Below, one piece after another: positions 8,837 through 16,256 of a stretch of DNA of 29,135 bases. The translations under genes and the position numbers were made by a program. Source of the DNA: DASZTV01 sp036268405 (lineage in GTDB: Bacteria > Actinomycetota > Actinomycetes > JAFAQI01). Location: assembly GCA_036268405.1 (NCBI GenBank), contig DATAUF010000156.1, positions 1 to 29,135 on the forward strand. The letters run 5' to 3'. The notes under the pieces are model-generated. The model made no database searches, had not been told where the DNA came from, and worked only from the letters and a program-made list of their open reading frames with translations. How positions within the stretch are numbered: position 1 is the first letter of the stretch; every line of letters begins with the position of its first letter.

Positions 8837-9697
8837 CTGAGCAAGCGCCTCGCGGTCGCTGCAGTCCTGTTGACGCTGGGCGCGGGTGCGTGCGCGCCCG
8901 CGGCAAGCACTACCGGTCTTGACCAGCTGCCGCCGCGGCCGCAGTCTCTCCATGCCGCGACGCTGAGCGATGTCGCCGTCGACCTGGCGCATGAGGATGG
9001 CAGGCCGGTCCGCAAGTCGGTCTATCTGCGCCCATTGCGACGACTGGACGAGGTGTGTGCGCACGCCTCCGTGTCCTCGGTGGCTTCGGACGTCGAGTTC
9101 CTCGCGGGCGGAATCGTGAATGACCGCGTGACAGTGTCCGCGCCACACGCCGCAGCAGCTTCGGCGCTCGTGGCTGACGCGCGGCGCGGCACGGACTGCA
9201 AGGCGCTCGCAAGCCATCTGCTCGAGGAGACCGCGGAGGCGCGTCCTTCAGTTCACCCTGATTGGGGCGGCTACGCGGGAACGCTGGCCGCATGGCGCGC
9301 CCAGCACCGGGCGGACCGGGCGCATCCTGGGTCGTACCACCCGCGGCGGCCCAACGGCGTGGATGCCTATCAGGTCCCCGGCTCCTCGGGTCGCGTCTAT
9401 TCGATGGTCGAGCGATTCTCGCCGCCGTTAGCCGCTGACCTCGTACTTGCATCGATCGAGAACTCGCTGATGCCAGGCCAGGTGCACGCCGTGTATGAGC
9501 TGAAGGCGGCGCAGTGTCAGCAGGTGATCTTCATGGGACCCGGCTTGGCCGCAGAGTTCGGGAACTCGAGCCTCGGTGCCTTCGTCGAGCTGAGCTCGGG
9601 CAACGGCGTCGGCCGTACGCCGTACGACGCTGATCGCGTGGACAAGGCGCGGATCACGCCACTGGGAAGAATCGGCGGGGAGCCCTGCACGACTTGA
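8837..9697 (+). CDS. Putative lipoprotein of unknown function
   Basis: I do not recognise this protein. The frame is open from just after the stop of the small membrane protein. Reading from a CTG at 8837 gives LSKRLAVAAVLLTLGAGAC, a basic n-region, hydrophobic core and Cys that look like a lipoprotein signal, although the residue at -3 to the Cys is Ala rather than the usual Leu/Val/Ile. The first conventional alternative, TTG at 8870, would cut the signal in half. No Shine-Dalgarno sequence supports either, so the start is uncertain. The mature part (about 265 residues) has no transmembrane segment, a few Cys residues (including DEVCAHAS, GTDCKAL and AAQCQQV) and an acidic/basic mix typical of an exported soluble domain. 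It converges on the SARP-type regulator gene, with 42 nt between the two stops. Confidence 0.6.
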   Translation: MSKRLAVAAVLLTLGAGACAPAASTTGLDQLPPRPQSLHAATLSDVAVDLAHEDGRPVRKSVYLRPLRRLDEVCAHASVSSVASDVEFLAGGIVNDRVTVSAPHAAAASALVADARRGTDCKALASHLLEETAEARPSVHPDWGGYAGTLAAWRAQHRADRAHPGSYHPRRPNGVDAYQVPGSSGRVYSMVERFSPPLAADLVLASIENSLMPGQVHAVYELKAAQCQQVIFMGPGLAAEFGNSSLGAFVELSSGNGVGRTPYDADRVDKARITPLGRIGGEPCTT

Positions 9698-9739
9698 GGT
9701 GACTGATCCTCGGACGGGCGAAGTCCCTGGGGCCGCGGC

Positions 9740-12703
9740 TCAGCGCGGTGGAGGCGTATCGGGTGCTTCGACGCCGAGTTCGTCAAGGATGTCCGCGTAC
9801 CGCCGCCGGGTCCGTTCGAGGGCGGCGGTATCCCCCCGCTGCTCGTGGGCATCGAGCAGCACCCGCCAAGCGTGATCCTGGAACGGATCAATGCGAATCG
9901 CCTGTTCTACTTCGCGGATGGCGGCGGCATGCGCGCCCACCTCAAGATGAAGCGTTGCCAGTGCGGCGGACGCCGCGGCGGCGTCGAGTCGAATGCGTTC
10001 TCGTTGACTGACCACCCAGTCCGCAGGACCGTCCTCGGGCAAGAGGTCGCCCGTGTAGGCGCCGACCGCGCGCGTGAGTACCGCGATTCGCTCCTCGGCG
10101 GGAGCCTCGCTGCGTCGCAGCTGTCGCCAGTCTCGAATGGCTGACTCGAACCGCAGGAGGTCGACGTCGTACGGCTCCGGCAGGGTCAGGGCGTAATGTT
10201 CGCCGCTGCGACGAATCAATGAAGGCTCGCCGCGCCGGCGCTCCGGATCGAGGACGTGGCGAAGGCTGGAGACAGCGACTTGCAGGTTGTGCCGCGCCCG
10301 ATCGATTGTCATCTCCGGCCACAAGGCCTCGATGAGTGTCTCTTCGTGGACGCCCTGGCCGACGTGCAACGACAACAGCCGCAGCATGGCGCTGGCTCGG
10401 GGCCGTAGCTGTCGCCAGTCGACCTCCCGATCCTGCAACTGGAACGTATAGCCGCCGAAACAGCGAATCCGAGCAGCGACGGGAGTCTCTGGCATGCGAT
10501 TGATGACCCAGCCGTACTCGGCGGCCGCCTCACGGGCCAGGGCACGAAGCCGATTCGCCGCCGTGGGATCGAGCTCTGCCTCGCTGAACCACACCACTGC
10601 GCGGGCGCCCGGCACGCCTGCGAGGCGCGCGCAGCTGTCGGCCTCGCGGATGAGGTCGATCGCTTCGCTTGCGTGCTGTTTCGCCGCCGCGTGGGCCTCG
10701 AGCGCGCGGACCCAGCACGTGATCACCGGGGCGTCCAGCTGCTCGGCTCGTTCGGCCGCCTCCTCGAACAGTGAGAGGCAGTCACCGTCCTCGAGCGCGA
10801 CGCTCACTGCGTGTGCGAACGCGGCCAGGGCGCCGCCCCAGGCATCTTCCAGGTCATCGCACTCGGTCTTGATCGTGGCTGCGGTGTCGCCCGCACTCGG
10901 ATCAAAGAATCCACGCGTGGCGCGTGCCATTCGGGCGAGCCATTGCTGGCCGGCGAGCTCTGCCTCCAGCGCGAGCTCGAGGAGTCGTGCGGACGCGTCG
11001 GCTCCACCTGTCACCCCGTCGACGATCGCGACGATGCATCGCGCCGTGAGTCGGATCGGCTCGCTCGAGGAATCCGCAAGTGAGCGGGCCAATGCACCGC
11101 CGTTCGCGAGGTTTCCATCAAGCATCGCCGCAGCGCAGGCAGCAAGCTGCCAACCGTCGTCGGATTGTGCCGGGGCCTCGCGCCAAAGCCGTGAGGGTTG
11201 GGCGCGCAGCGCGGCGCGCAGGCGCAAGTGCCAGTCACGAGATCTTTCGTGGGCGTAGGGCGCGCCGATCCCGAGGAACGCCTCAACAGCGACTCGTTCG
11301 GCCCTGCAGCGTTGTCGCGCTGCCGGCTCGGTGAACTCGACCTCAGCCTTGCGGTAGCACTCACGGGCCGCAGCGAGCCGGCCGCAAGCGACTTGCTGCC
11401 GTGCCTCGGCTATTCGCATCCACGGGTCGCCGGCCGACGACATCGCGGGGATGCTGGTGCGCGAGCTTCGCTGTCCGGCGGCTGCTGGGAGAGCGAGGTG
11501 CTGGCGGATCTGCTCAGCCGCACCCCAGTCACCTGCGCGGATCCATGCCCGCATGGCGGGCCGATCGTGCCCGACGCCCTGGAGAGCGGTCGCTGCGCGC
11601 CGATAGAGATCTTCGGTCTCGCTTGCGTTCAGGCGCACGGCGAGCGTCGCCTCCAGATGTCCTTGCAGCACCGCGTGATAGCGGTAGGAGTGCGGGCCCG
11701 TCCTGATCGTGAACAGATGTCGCCGGGCTAGGTCCTCGAGGATCTCGGCACTGTCGGTACGGTTCAGAAAGACGTCGCAGACCGTGGGGTCGAGGTGTAC
11801 GAGCGCGCTGGTCTGGGTCAGAAAATCGACGACGGTCTCGGGAAGTCCGGCGAGCACGGTGTCTGTGAGATAGCTGGGCAGGAGCGATGCTTTTCCCCAG
11901 AGCTGAGCCACTGCCTGCCGCCGCGCGTCCAATGTCTTACCCGTGGTCGAGAGGTGGAACATGCGCAAGCCTGCCGCCCAGCCCTCGGTCTCACGACTGA
12001 GGGCGGCCGCATCCTCGGGGGGTAGCGGCTCCTGATAGTGCTGACCGAAGAGCTGCTCGACCTCCCAGGAGCGAAAGCGCAGGTCCTCGGCGTCGAGCCG
12101 CTTGACGTCGACATCCGACCGCAGCGTGGCGAGCAGCCACTCGGGCGTGGTCCGACTTGTCATGACCAACCGGCCGCGGCGAGGAAGCAGGGCGGCCAAG
12201 CGCAGGATCGCCGCCTGCATCGGGGTGCCCTCCACGAGATGGAGGTCATCAATGGCGAGGGTCACCGGAAAAGTCAGCTGCTCGATAACCCCGAACAGTG
12301 AGCCTGAGGTGTTGGGGGCCGAAGCGAGGCCGGTGATCTGGGCCAGAGCGTTCTGTAGCTCGGCGAAGATGGTCTCCGGCTCCACTGTCGCGTCATCCAG
12401 GGCGTGCCAGGCCACTTGGTTCTGGTCGATGCTGGCGTACTGCGCGAGAAGCGTCGTCTTGCCGGACCCGGGGGGTCCGACGATGACTGTGATTGGCAGG
12501 TTCGCAGCATCGTTAAGCACCCGAAGAAGCCGCTCACGGGGCATTCCCGGGTCTTGGAGTGGATTGGGAGGCGCGGCGCGTGCCCGCTTGCGCGCGGCAT
12601 CTGTCAGGGGACGGCCGCCTTCCGCCGCTAAGGGAGAGCTGGGGTTAGATCCCTTGTGCAAGGAAAGTATCTCAATGCCAAACCAATGGGAAGATCCACC
12701 CAA
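9740..12703 (-). CDS. MalT-like ATPase transcriptional regulator with C-terminal SARP/BTAD module
   Basis: A large (up to 987 residues) cytoplasmic transcription regulator. The N-terminal STAND/MalT-type ATPase carries Walker A GPPGSGKTT (about 76-84) and Walker B VTLAIDDLHL (about 147-156). The middle, about residues 340-740, is helical and Ala-rich like TPR sensor regions. From about 746 comes a winged-helix SARP domain (IRCFGGYTF, then RARHNLQVAVSSLRHVLDP) followed by a BTAD domain (about 843-985). AfsR-type SARPs carry the DNA-binding part at the N-terminus; here it is at the C-terminus, in the place of the LuxR helix of MalT-type proteins. The start is uncertain: TTG at 12703 gives the listed length, with another TTG at 12661. 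The gene follows the LuxR-type regulator on the same strand across a spacer with direct repeats. A role in controlling the adjacent injection locus is inferred. Confidence 0.85.
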   Translation of the reverse strand: MGGSSHWFGIEILSLHKGSNPSSPLAAEGGRPLTDAARKRARAAPPNPLQDPGMPRERLLRVLNDAANLPITVIVGPPGSGKTTLLAQYASIDQNQVAWHALDDATVEPETIFAELQNALAQITGLASAPNTSGSLFGVIEQLTFPVTLAIDDLHLVEGTPMQAAILRLAALLPRRGRLVMTSRTTPEWLLATLRSDVDVKRLDAEDLRFRSWEVEQLFGQHYQEPLPPEDAAALSRETEGWAAGLRMFHLSTTGKTLDARRQAVAQLWGKASLLPSYLTDTVLAGLPETVVDFLTQTSALVHLDPTVCDVFLNRTDSAEILEDLARRHLFTIRTGPHSYRYHAVLQGHLEATLAVRLNASETEDLYRRAATALQGVGHDRPAMRAWIRAGDWGAAEQIRQHLALPAAAGQRSSRTSIPAMSSAGDPWMRIAEARQQVACGRLAAARECYRKAEVEFTEPAARQRCRAERVAVEAFLGIGAPYAHERSRDWHLRLRAALRAQPSRLWREAPAQSDDGWQLAACAAAMLDGNLANGGALARSLADSSSEPIRLTARCIVAIVDGVTGGADASARLLELALEAELAGQQWLARMARATRGFFDPSAGDTAATIKTECDDLEDAWGGALAAFAHAVSVALEDGDCLSLFEEAAERAEQLDAPVITCWVRALEAHAAAKQHASEAIDLIREADSCARLAGVPGARAVVWFSEAELDPTAANRLRALAREAAAEYGWVINRMPETPVAARIRCFGGYTFQLQDREVDWRQLRPRASAMLRLLSLHVGQGVHEETLIEALWPEMTIDRARHNLQVAVSSLRHVLDPERRRGEPSLIRRSGEHYALTLPEPYDVDLLRFESAIRDWRQLRRSEAPAEERIAVLTRAVGAYTGDLLPEDGPADWVVSQRERIRLDAAAASAALATLHLEVGAHAAAIREVEQAIRIDPFQDHAWRVLLDAHEQRGDTAALERTRRRYADILDELGVEAPDTPPPR

Positions 12704-12756
12704 TCGCCCCAGATCAGACTAACTGCCCAGATCCACCCAAATGCCTCAGATCAGAC
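12692..12756 (-). repeat. Two 28-bp imperfect direct repeats (four AGATC boxes), possible operator
   Basis: Copies at 12692-12719 and 12729-12756 match at 25 of 28 positions, with a 37-bp period. Each starts AGATCCACCC and ends AGATCAGAC, so AGATC occurs four times (12692, 12711, 12729, 12748) at 18-19 bp steps. The array covers the spacer between the two regulator genes, the stop codon of the LuxR-type gene and the first TTG of the large regulator. Regular spacing of short direct repeats suits a multimeric DNA-binding protein, plausibly one of the two regulators. That is an inference. Confidence 0.55.
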
Positions 12757-13366
12757 CTTCACGGAGCGCGTACGCAACCGCGTGCGACCGATTCCGCAGC
12801 TGGAGCCGGCTCGTGATGTCGTGCAGGACGTTTTTCACCGTCCGTTCGGAGTACGCGAGATGGCCGGCGATCTCATGCGTGTCCATGCCCTCCGCGACGA
12901 GTCGCAGGACGCTGGTTTCGCGGTCGCTGAGTCCTGTCATCGACAGACCTCGCGGCGCGAGGACCTGGCGGTGCAGCCGGGAGACCTGGTTGAGCAAGCG
13001 ACCGATGAGGTCGGGGGGAAGGCTGCCGTTGCCCGACTCCGTGATCTCGATCGCGCGGACCAGGCGCTCCGGGGTGGCCTCACTTCGAGGCACGACGCCG
13101 CAGATCCCCGCCTCGGCCGCCGAGACGAGATCAGCGTCGTCGAGCTCGGTGGGGACGAGGACGATCCGGACGCAACCTCGACGCTGCGCGCTGCGCACCG
13201 CGGCCATGGCGGAATCGTCGAGGCGCTGCGCGACGACCACGCCGATCGTGGTTTCGTCGACCTCCGTCGGATCGACGAGCCGAAGCTCCGGCCGTGGCCG
13301 GAGCGCGGCCGCGACGCCAGCCTCTGAAATGGGGTCGGTTGCCGCGATGTGGACCGGGATCCGCAT
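12746..13366 (-). CDS. LuxR-family DNA-binding regulator with degenerate receiver domain
   Basis: A 206-residue NarL/LuxR-type transcription regulator. The C-terminal helix-turn-helix is canonical (LSDRETSVLRLVAEGMDTHE at about 147-166, then SERTVKNVLHDITSRLQLRN). The N-terminal 120 residues have a response-regulator outline, but the usual acidic pair is reduced to one Asp (AATDP). The strand that normally presents the phospho-acceptor reads IGVVVAQRLDD without an Asp at its end, so control by phosphorylation is unlikely. The ATG at 13366 is preferred over a TTG four codons upstream because GGAGG lies 5 nt before it. The gene is divergent from the 118-residue repeat-domain gene and precedes the SARP-type regulator with a 42-nt gap. 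It is probably a stand-alone atypical regulator responding to a ligand or partner protein. Confidence 0.9.
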   Translation of the reverse strand: MRIPVHIAATDPISEAGVAAALRPRPELRLVDPTEVDETTIGVVVAQRLDDSAMAAVRSAQRRGCVRIVLVPTELDDADLVSAAEAGICGVVPRSEATPERLVRAIEITESGNGSLPPDLIGRLLNQVSRLHRQVLAPRGLSMTGLSDRETSVLRLVAEGMDTHEIAGHLAYSERTVKNVLHDITSRLQLRNRSHAVAYALREGLI

Positions 13367-13597
13367 GATTGCCTCCAAAGGCGTTGCAATGTGCGCGATC
13401 GGTACTTTGCGCGCGGCGCTCTTCGGGCACTCAACGCAGACTCAACGGGCCGACCTGAGCCCCGCGGTCGCTCACCCGACGGATGTGCGTGCCCGATGGG
13501 TTGTCCGAGGGTGCCTTGACGGTGGGGAGTACACAGTTCACGCTGCCGTCAAGATCGCCTTCGGACCTGAGTTCTGGAAGGGAGATGGCGCGAGCGC
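13367..13597. promoter_or_regulatory. Divergent promoter region between LuxR-type regulator and repeat-domain gene
   Basis: A 231-nt spacer that must hold the promoters for both directions. A TTGACG (13516-13521) facing the plus-strand gene is a -35-like hexamer, but no matching -10 stands 16-18 nt later. The spacer also contains the direct repeat described separately (13429-13447). No terminator or small open frame with a ribosome site was seen. Confidence 0.45.
13429..13447. repeat. 11-bp-period direct repeat ACTCAACG, SARP-operator-like
   Basis: ACTCAACG occurs at 13429-13436 and again at 13440-13447, exactly one helical turn apart. On the minus strand this reads as heptamer CGTTGAG, four spacer bases, CGTTGAG. 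Known SARP operators are heptameric direct repeats with an 11-bp (or multiple) period, so the spacing fits the SARP-type regulator encoded next door. No good -10 hexamer lies at the usual distance, so the target promoter is unresolved. Confidence 0.4.
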
Positions 13598-13954
13598 ATG
13601 AGCGCCGACGATGCTGACGATCCCGGGCCTGACATGGGAGCGGAGTTCGGCGACCAGGCCTCGGCGGAGGTCAAGTCGTTCGTTGAGATGAACGACCTTG
13701 AAGGCCTGTTCGCCTACTTCCTGAGCAATCGATTCGAGATTGCCGCCGTGATGGCAGCGGTCGGCAACGCCGCGAACGGCGCCGGTGACGCGCTCGACGC
13801 GCTCGCCGAGAGCTATCCCGAACATTTCGTCGGCTGGTACGACTGGTGTGCAGACGGCGACATCCAACAGGAGCTTTACGCGCGGCAGCGGGTCGCCATG
13901 GTGATCGAGGAGCAGCGCATGCGTGCGCAGTCCGGGGAGTACGGCCCCAACTAG
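13598..13954 (+). CDS. Single-repeat protein of unknown function (free-standing copy of the locus repeat domain)
   Basis: A 118-residue acidic protein that I do not recognise from known families. After a polar, Asp-rich leader (residues 1-26), almost the whole protein is one copy of a domain of about 80 residues found five more times in the next large gene. Shared signatures are NDLEGLFAYFLSNR (32-45), DALDALAES (64-72), FVGWYDWCADGD (77-88) and a final Arg-rich helix (about 97-109). The predicted make-up is helical, with no signal peptide or membrane segment. The ATG at 13598 has only a distant GGGAG upstream. It is divergent from the LuxR-type regulator and is followed by the 707-residue repeat protein after 125 nt. 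It could be an adaptor, immunity-like partner or dosage-controlling form of the larger protein; none of these is shown. Confidence 0.75.
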   Translation: MSADDADDPGPDMGAEFGDQASAEVKSFVEMNDLEGLFAYFLSNRFEIAAVMAAVGNAANGAGDALDALAESYPEHFVGWYDWCADGDIQQELYARQRVAMVIEEQRMRAQSGEYGPN

Positions 13955-14079
13955 CGGCTTCCCGAACGCTTGCCCGATCGGACCTTGCGTCACCGCGCAC
14001 CCCGACATCACGCTATGTCTCACTGCATTGAGTGGTGCCCGTCCCTACGAGGCCGTCGGGACGCATGGACGGAGCTGGG

Positions 14080-16203
14080 ATGACTGATCAGCCAGACGAC
14101 ATGATGGATGCATTCGTCAACGAAGCCTATGAGGCTCGCAGCGAGGAGATCGAGGGCACCGAGTCCGAGGCGGAGATCGCGGCGCAGGAAGCCGCGCTCG
14201 CCGAGCAGTTCCGCGACACCTATCCGTACGTCATCAAGACGGCGATCGACGGCGGGCAGTGGGACGACCTGTTCCGCCATCTCGAGGAGAACGTCGTTGT
14301 TCTCGACGAGCTTGACGACACCGCGGGTCTTGAGTCCGGGCAGGCCATCGACGAGCTCGCCGAGTGGAACCCGCAGTGGTTTGCCGATCAGCTGATGGCC
14401 AGCTCTTCGGAACTGCGGTTCGCGCTCGATGCGCGCGCACGCGTTCACGCAGCGGTTGGCGCACTTTTGGTTGACGACCTACCACCGCTTGACGACTCAC
14501 AGATGCCGCCACTGCCACCGGCTCCGCTTCCGGATGACCTGCCACCGCCACTGCTCGACGAGGCAGACGTTGTGCGGCAGCTCGTCGAGGCCGAAGACAT
14601 CGAGGGACTGTTCAACTTCCTGGTTTCCAACCGCGCTCGCTTGCAAACAGTGGCCGACGCGCTAGCGGCCAACCGGGCAGCCGGCGACGCGCTCGACTCG
14701 TTTGCCGAGGCCAACGCCGATTTGTTCGATGAATGGGTCGCGTGGGCAGGTGATGACGTCGATCAGATGTTGAGTGAGCGTCCTCGAATCCGTCCGCTCG
14801 TGAAGGGCAAGACGCGGGTCACTCGCGTCGACGCCGGTCCGCTGGCCACCGAAACCGCGGGCGGCACCGCAGTGCGGGATACCTCTGAGTCGGGGCTGCT
14901 CGCGGCCAAGATTACGCAGGAGGCGAGATATGGTATCCAACTCGAAAATCATCTAAATCTGTACGGGATTCTCAACTCGTTTGCCGGTCGGATGTCCGAC
15001 ATTACGGGGCTCCTCGATCGCTACCCGGACGCGGGGGCAGCATTCGACGACTGGGTCCAGGCCCGCTCGAAAACGTTCGTCGACTGGTCGATGCAACTTC
15101 GTGCTGCTGACTTGGCCGAACTGAGCACCAGGCCGTCCGTCCGTGCTGCGATCGCCTCACGTGACCTCCCACCGTCCAGCGCGTCGCTCGCGGTGAGCGG
15201 CTTCGCGGGCGCGAACGATCTTCAGGGCCTCTTCGAGTATCTGCTTGAGGCTCCGCGCCATGCCGCCGCCATCATCGAGAACCTGCACGTCACGGCTGCA
15301 GACCGGCTGGACGCACTTGCGCAACGGTCGCCGGCGCATTTCGTCGGTTGGTTCGACTGGTGCGGCGACGCCGCGGTTCAGGTTGCTCTCCTGAGCCGGC
15401 CGGCGATCTCGGCGGTTGTCACGTCGGTACGAAACTCGACTCCGTTGCCTGACTCTCGCGACTCGGACTCTTCGGACTCGGGCTCGCAGATCCACACGGA
15501 GTTGCCCGGGTTCCGGGCAGAGAATGACGCCGATTCCGGTGTTCCGGTTGTTGATCCCGATGTCGCAGAGGCAGTAGCGACGACCCGCGAGCTGCTGATG
15601 GCCGGCGCGCTCGGCGCACTGCTCGGACACCTGTCTTCCATTCTGAGAACGCCATACGCGGCCGCGTTCGAGGCCAACTTGGACGAAGGGCTGTGGCGAC
15701 AAGTCGATGCCGCCGCCACCGCTCAGCCGCGGGTGTTCGCCGAGCGGGTGGCAGGTTGTGGTGACCCGGCAGTGGACGAGCTTCTGGCTCGTCGTCCGGT
15801 GATCGCCGCGGTTCTGCGCGAGCAACGCCGAGTCGCGTCGTTCGCAACCCTGACCGACCGTCAGCTTCGCGAGATCGACGACACCAACGGGGAATCCGTC
15901 AAGGACCTGGACAACGGCGGCTCCACTACCTGGGTCGTCGGTGGGGTCGTTCTGCTGATCGGCAACGACCATGACGCCGACATCCAGCGCTACGTCAACT
16001 CTCAGCCTGACCGCATGGGCGGCAGCGTGAGAGTGCGCAAGGGCGGAATGTTCGGTTCCGGGGCGCTGACGTTCGACGACTGCCCAGCTGCCAAGCAGAC
16101 GCTTGTCACATCGGCGGTCAAGCGATTCTCGTCGAAGAAGGTCGTGTTCGACTCGGCCGCCTCATCGTCCCAGTCGCGGTCCGGTCGACGCCAGCGCCGC
16201 TGA
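14080..16203 (+). CDS. Five-repeat protein with basic C-terminal domain; candidate eCIS-associated effector or adaptor
   Basis: A 707-residue protein not recognised from known families. The start at 14080 (MTDQPDDMMD) has GGAG 5 nt upstream; the frame is open 16 codons earlier. An acidic N-terminus (1-46) is followed by repeat units at about 47-131, 165-246, 285-362, 372-452 and 502-584. A Pro/Asp-rich linker joins units 1 and 2 (about 131-160) and a Ser/Asp-rich linker (SRDSDSSDSGS) joins units 4 and 5. From about 588 to 690 comes a different domain with hydrophobic strands (TTWVVGGVVLLIGNDHDAD) and basic stretches (GGSVRVRKGGMFGSG, VKRFSSKKVVF), then a Ser/Arg-rich tail (SQSRSGRRQRR). There is no signal peptide or membrane segment. 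It lies between the regulators and the tail-terminator gene, towards which it converges. A multi-repeat shaft plus a distinct C-terminal domain would fit a cargo or effector, but this is inference. Confidence 0.8.
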   Translation: MTDQPDDMMDAFVNEAYEARSEEIEGTESEAEIAAQEAALAEQFRDTYPYVIKTAIDGGQWDDLFRHLEENVVVLDELDDTAGLESGQAIDELAEWNPQWFADQLMASSSELRFALDARARVHAAVGALLVDDLPPLDDSQMPPLPPAPLPDDLPPPLLDEADVVRQLVEAEDIEGLFNFLVSNRARLQTVADALAANRAAGDALDSFAEANADLFDEWVAWAGDDVDQMLSERPRIRPLVKGKTRVTRVDAGPLATETAGGTAVRDTSESGLLAAKITQEARYGIQLENHLNLYGILNSFAGRMSDITGLLDRYPDAGAAFDDWVQARSKTFVDWSMQLRAADLAELSTRPSVRAAIASRDLPPSSASLAVSGFAGANDLQGLFEYLLEAPRHAAAIIENLHVTAADRLDALAQRSPAHFVGWFDWCGDAAVQVALLSRPAISAVVTSVRNSTPLPDSRDSDSSDSGSQIHTELPGFRAENDADSGVPVVDPDVAEAVATTRELLMAGALGALLGHLSSILRTPYAAAFEANLDEGLWRQVDAAATAQPRVFAERVAGCGDPAVDELLARRPVIAAVLREQRRVASFATLTDRQLREIDDTNGESVKDLDNGGSTTWVVGGVVLLIGNDHDADIQRYVNSQPDRMGGSVRVRKGGMFGSGALTFDDCPAAKQTLVTSAVKRFSSKKVVFDSAASSSQSRSGRRQRR
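14218..15831 (+). repeat. Five tandem divergent protein repeats of about 80 residues
   Basis: Units are encoded at about 14218-14472, 14572-14817, 14932-15165, 15193-15435 and 15583-15831. A sixth copy is the neighbouring 118-residue protein. The common pattern is a first helix xDLxGLFxYL, a middle helix near DALDxLAE, a motif resembling FVxWxDWCGD, then a closing helix around RPxIxAVV. Unit 4 (FVGWFDWCGD) and the free-standing copy (FVGWYDWCAD) are closest in this motif; unit 2 (NFLVSNR, GDALDSFAE) is also close to the free copy. Units 1, 3 and 5 are more divergent. The repeats are visible at protein level only; I saw no long nucleotide identity. Confidence 0.75.
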
Positions 16204-16256
16204 CCTGCCGGCACCGATTTCCAGAGGCGACACTTCCAGCGGCGGAGGCCGTCGCG

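Noticed and set aside
9698..9739. Bidirectional terminator between the putative lipoprotein and the SARP-type regulator
   Set aside because: Only a short GCCGCGGC palindrome is present, with no T-tract.
16204..16256. Terminator between the convergent repeat-protein and Pvc16 genes
   Set aside because: The 53-nt spacer has no stable hairpin with a T-tract on either strand.
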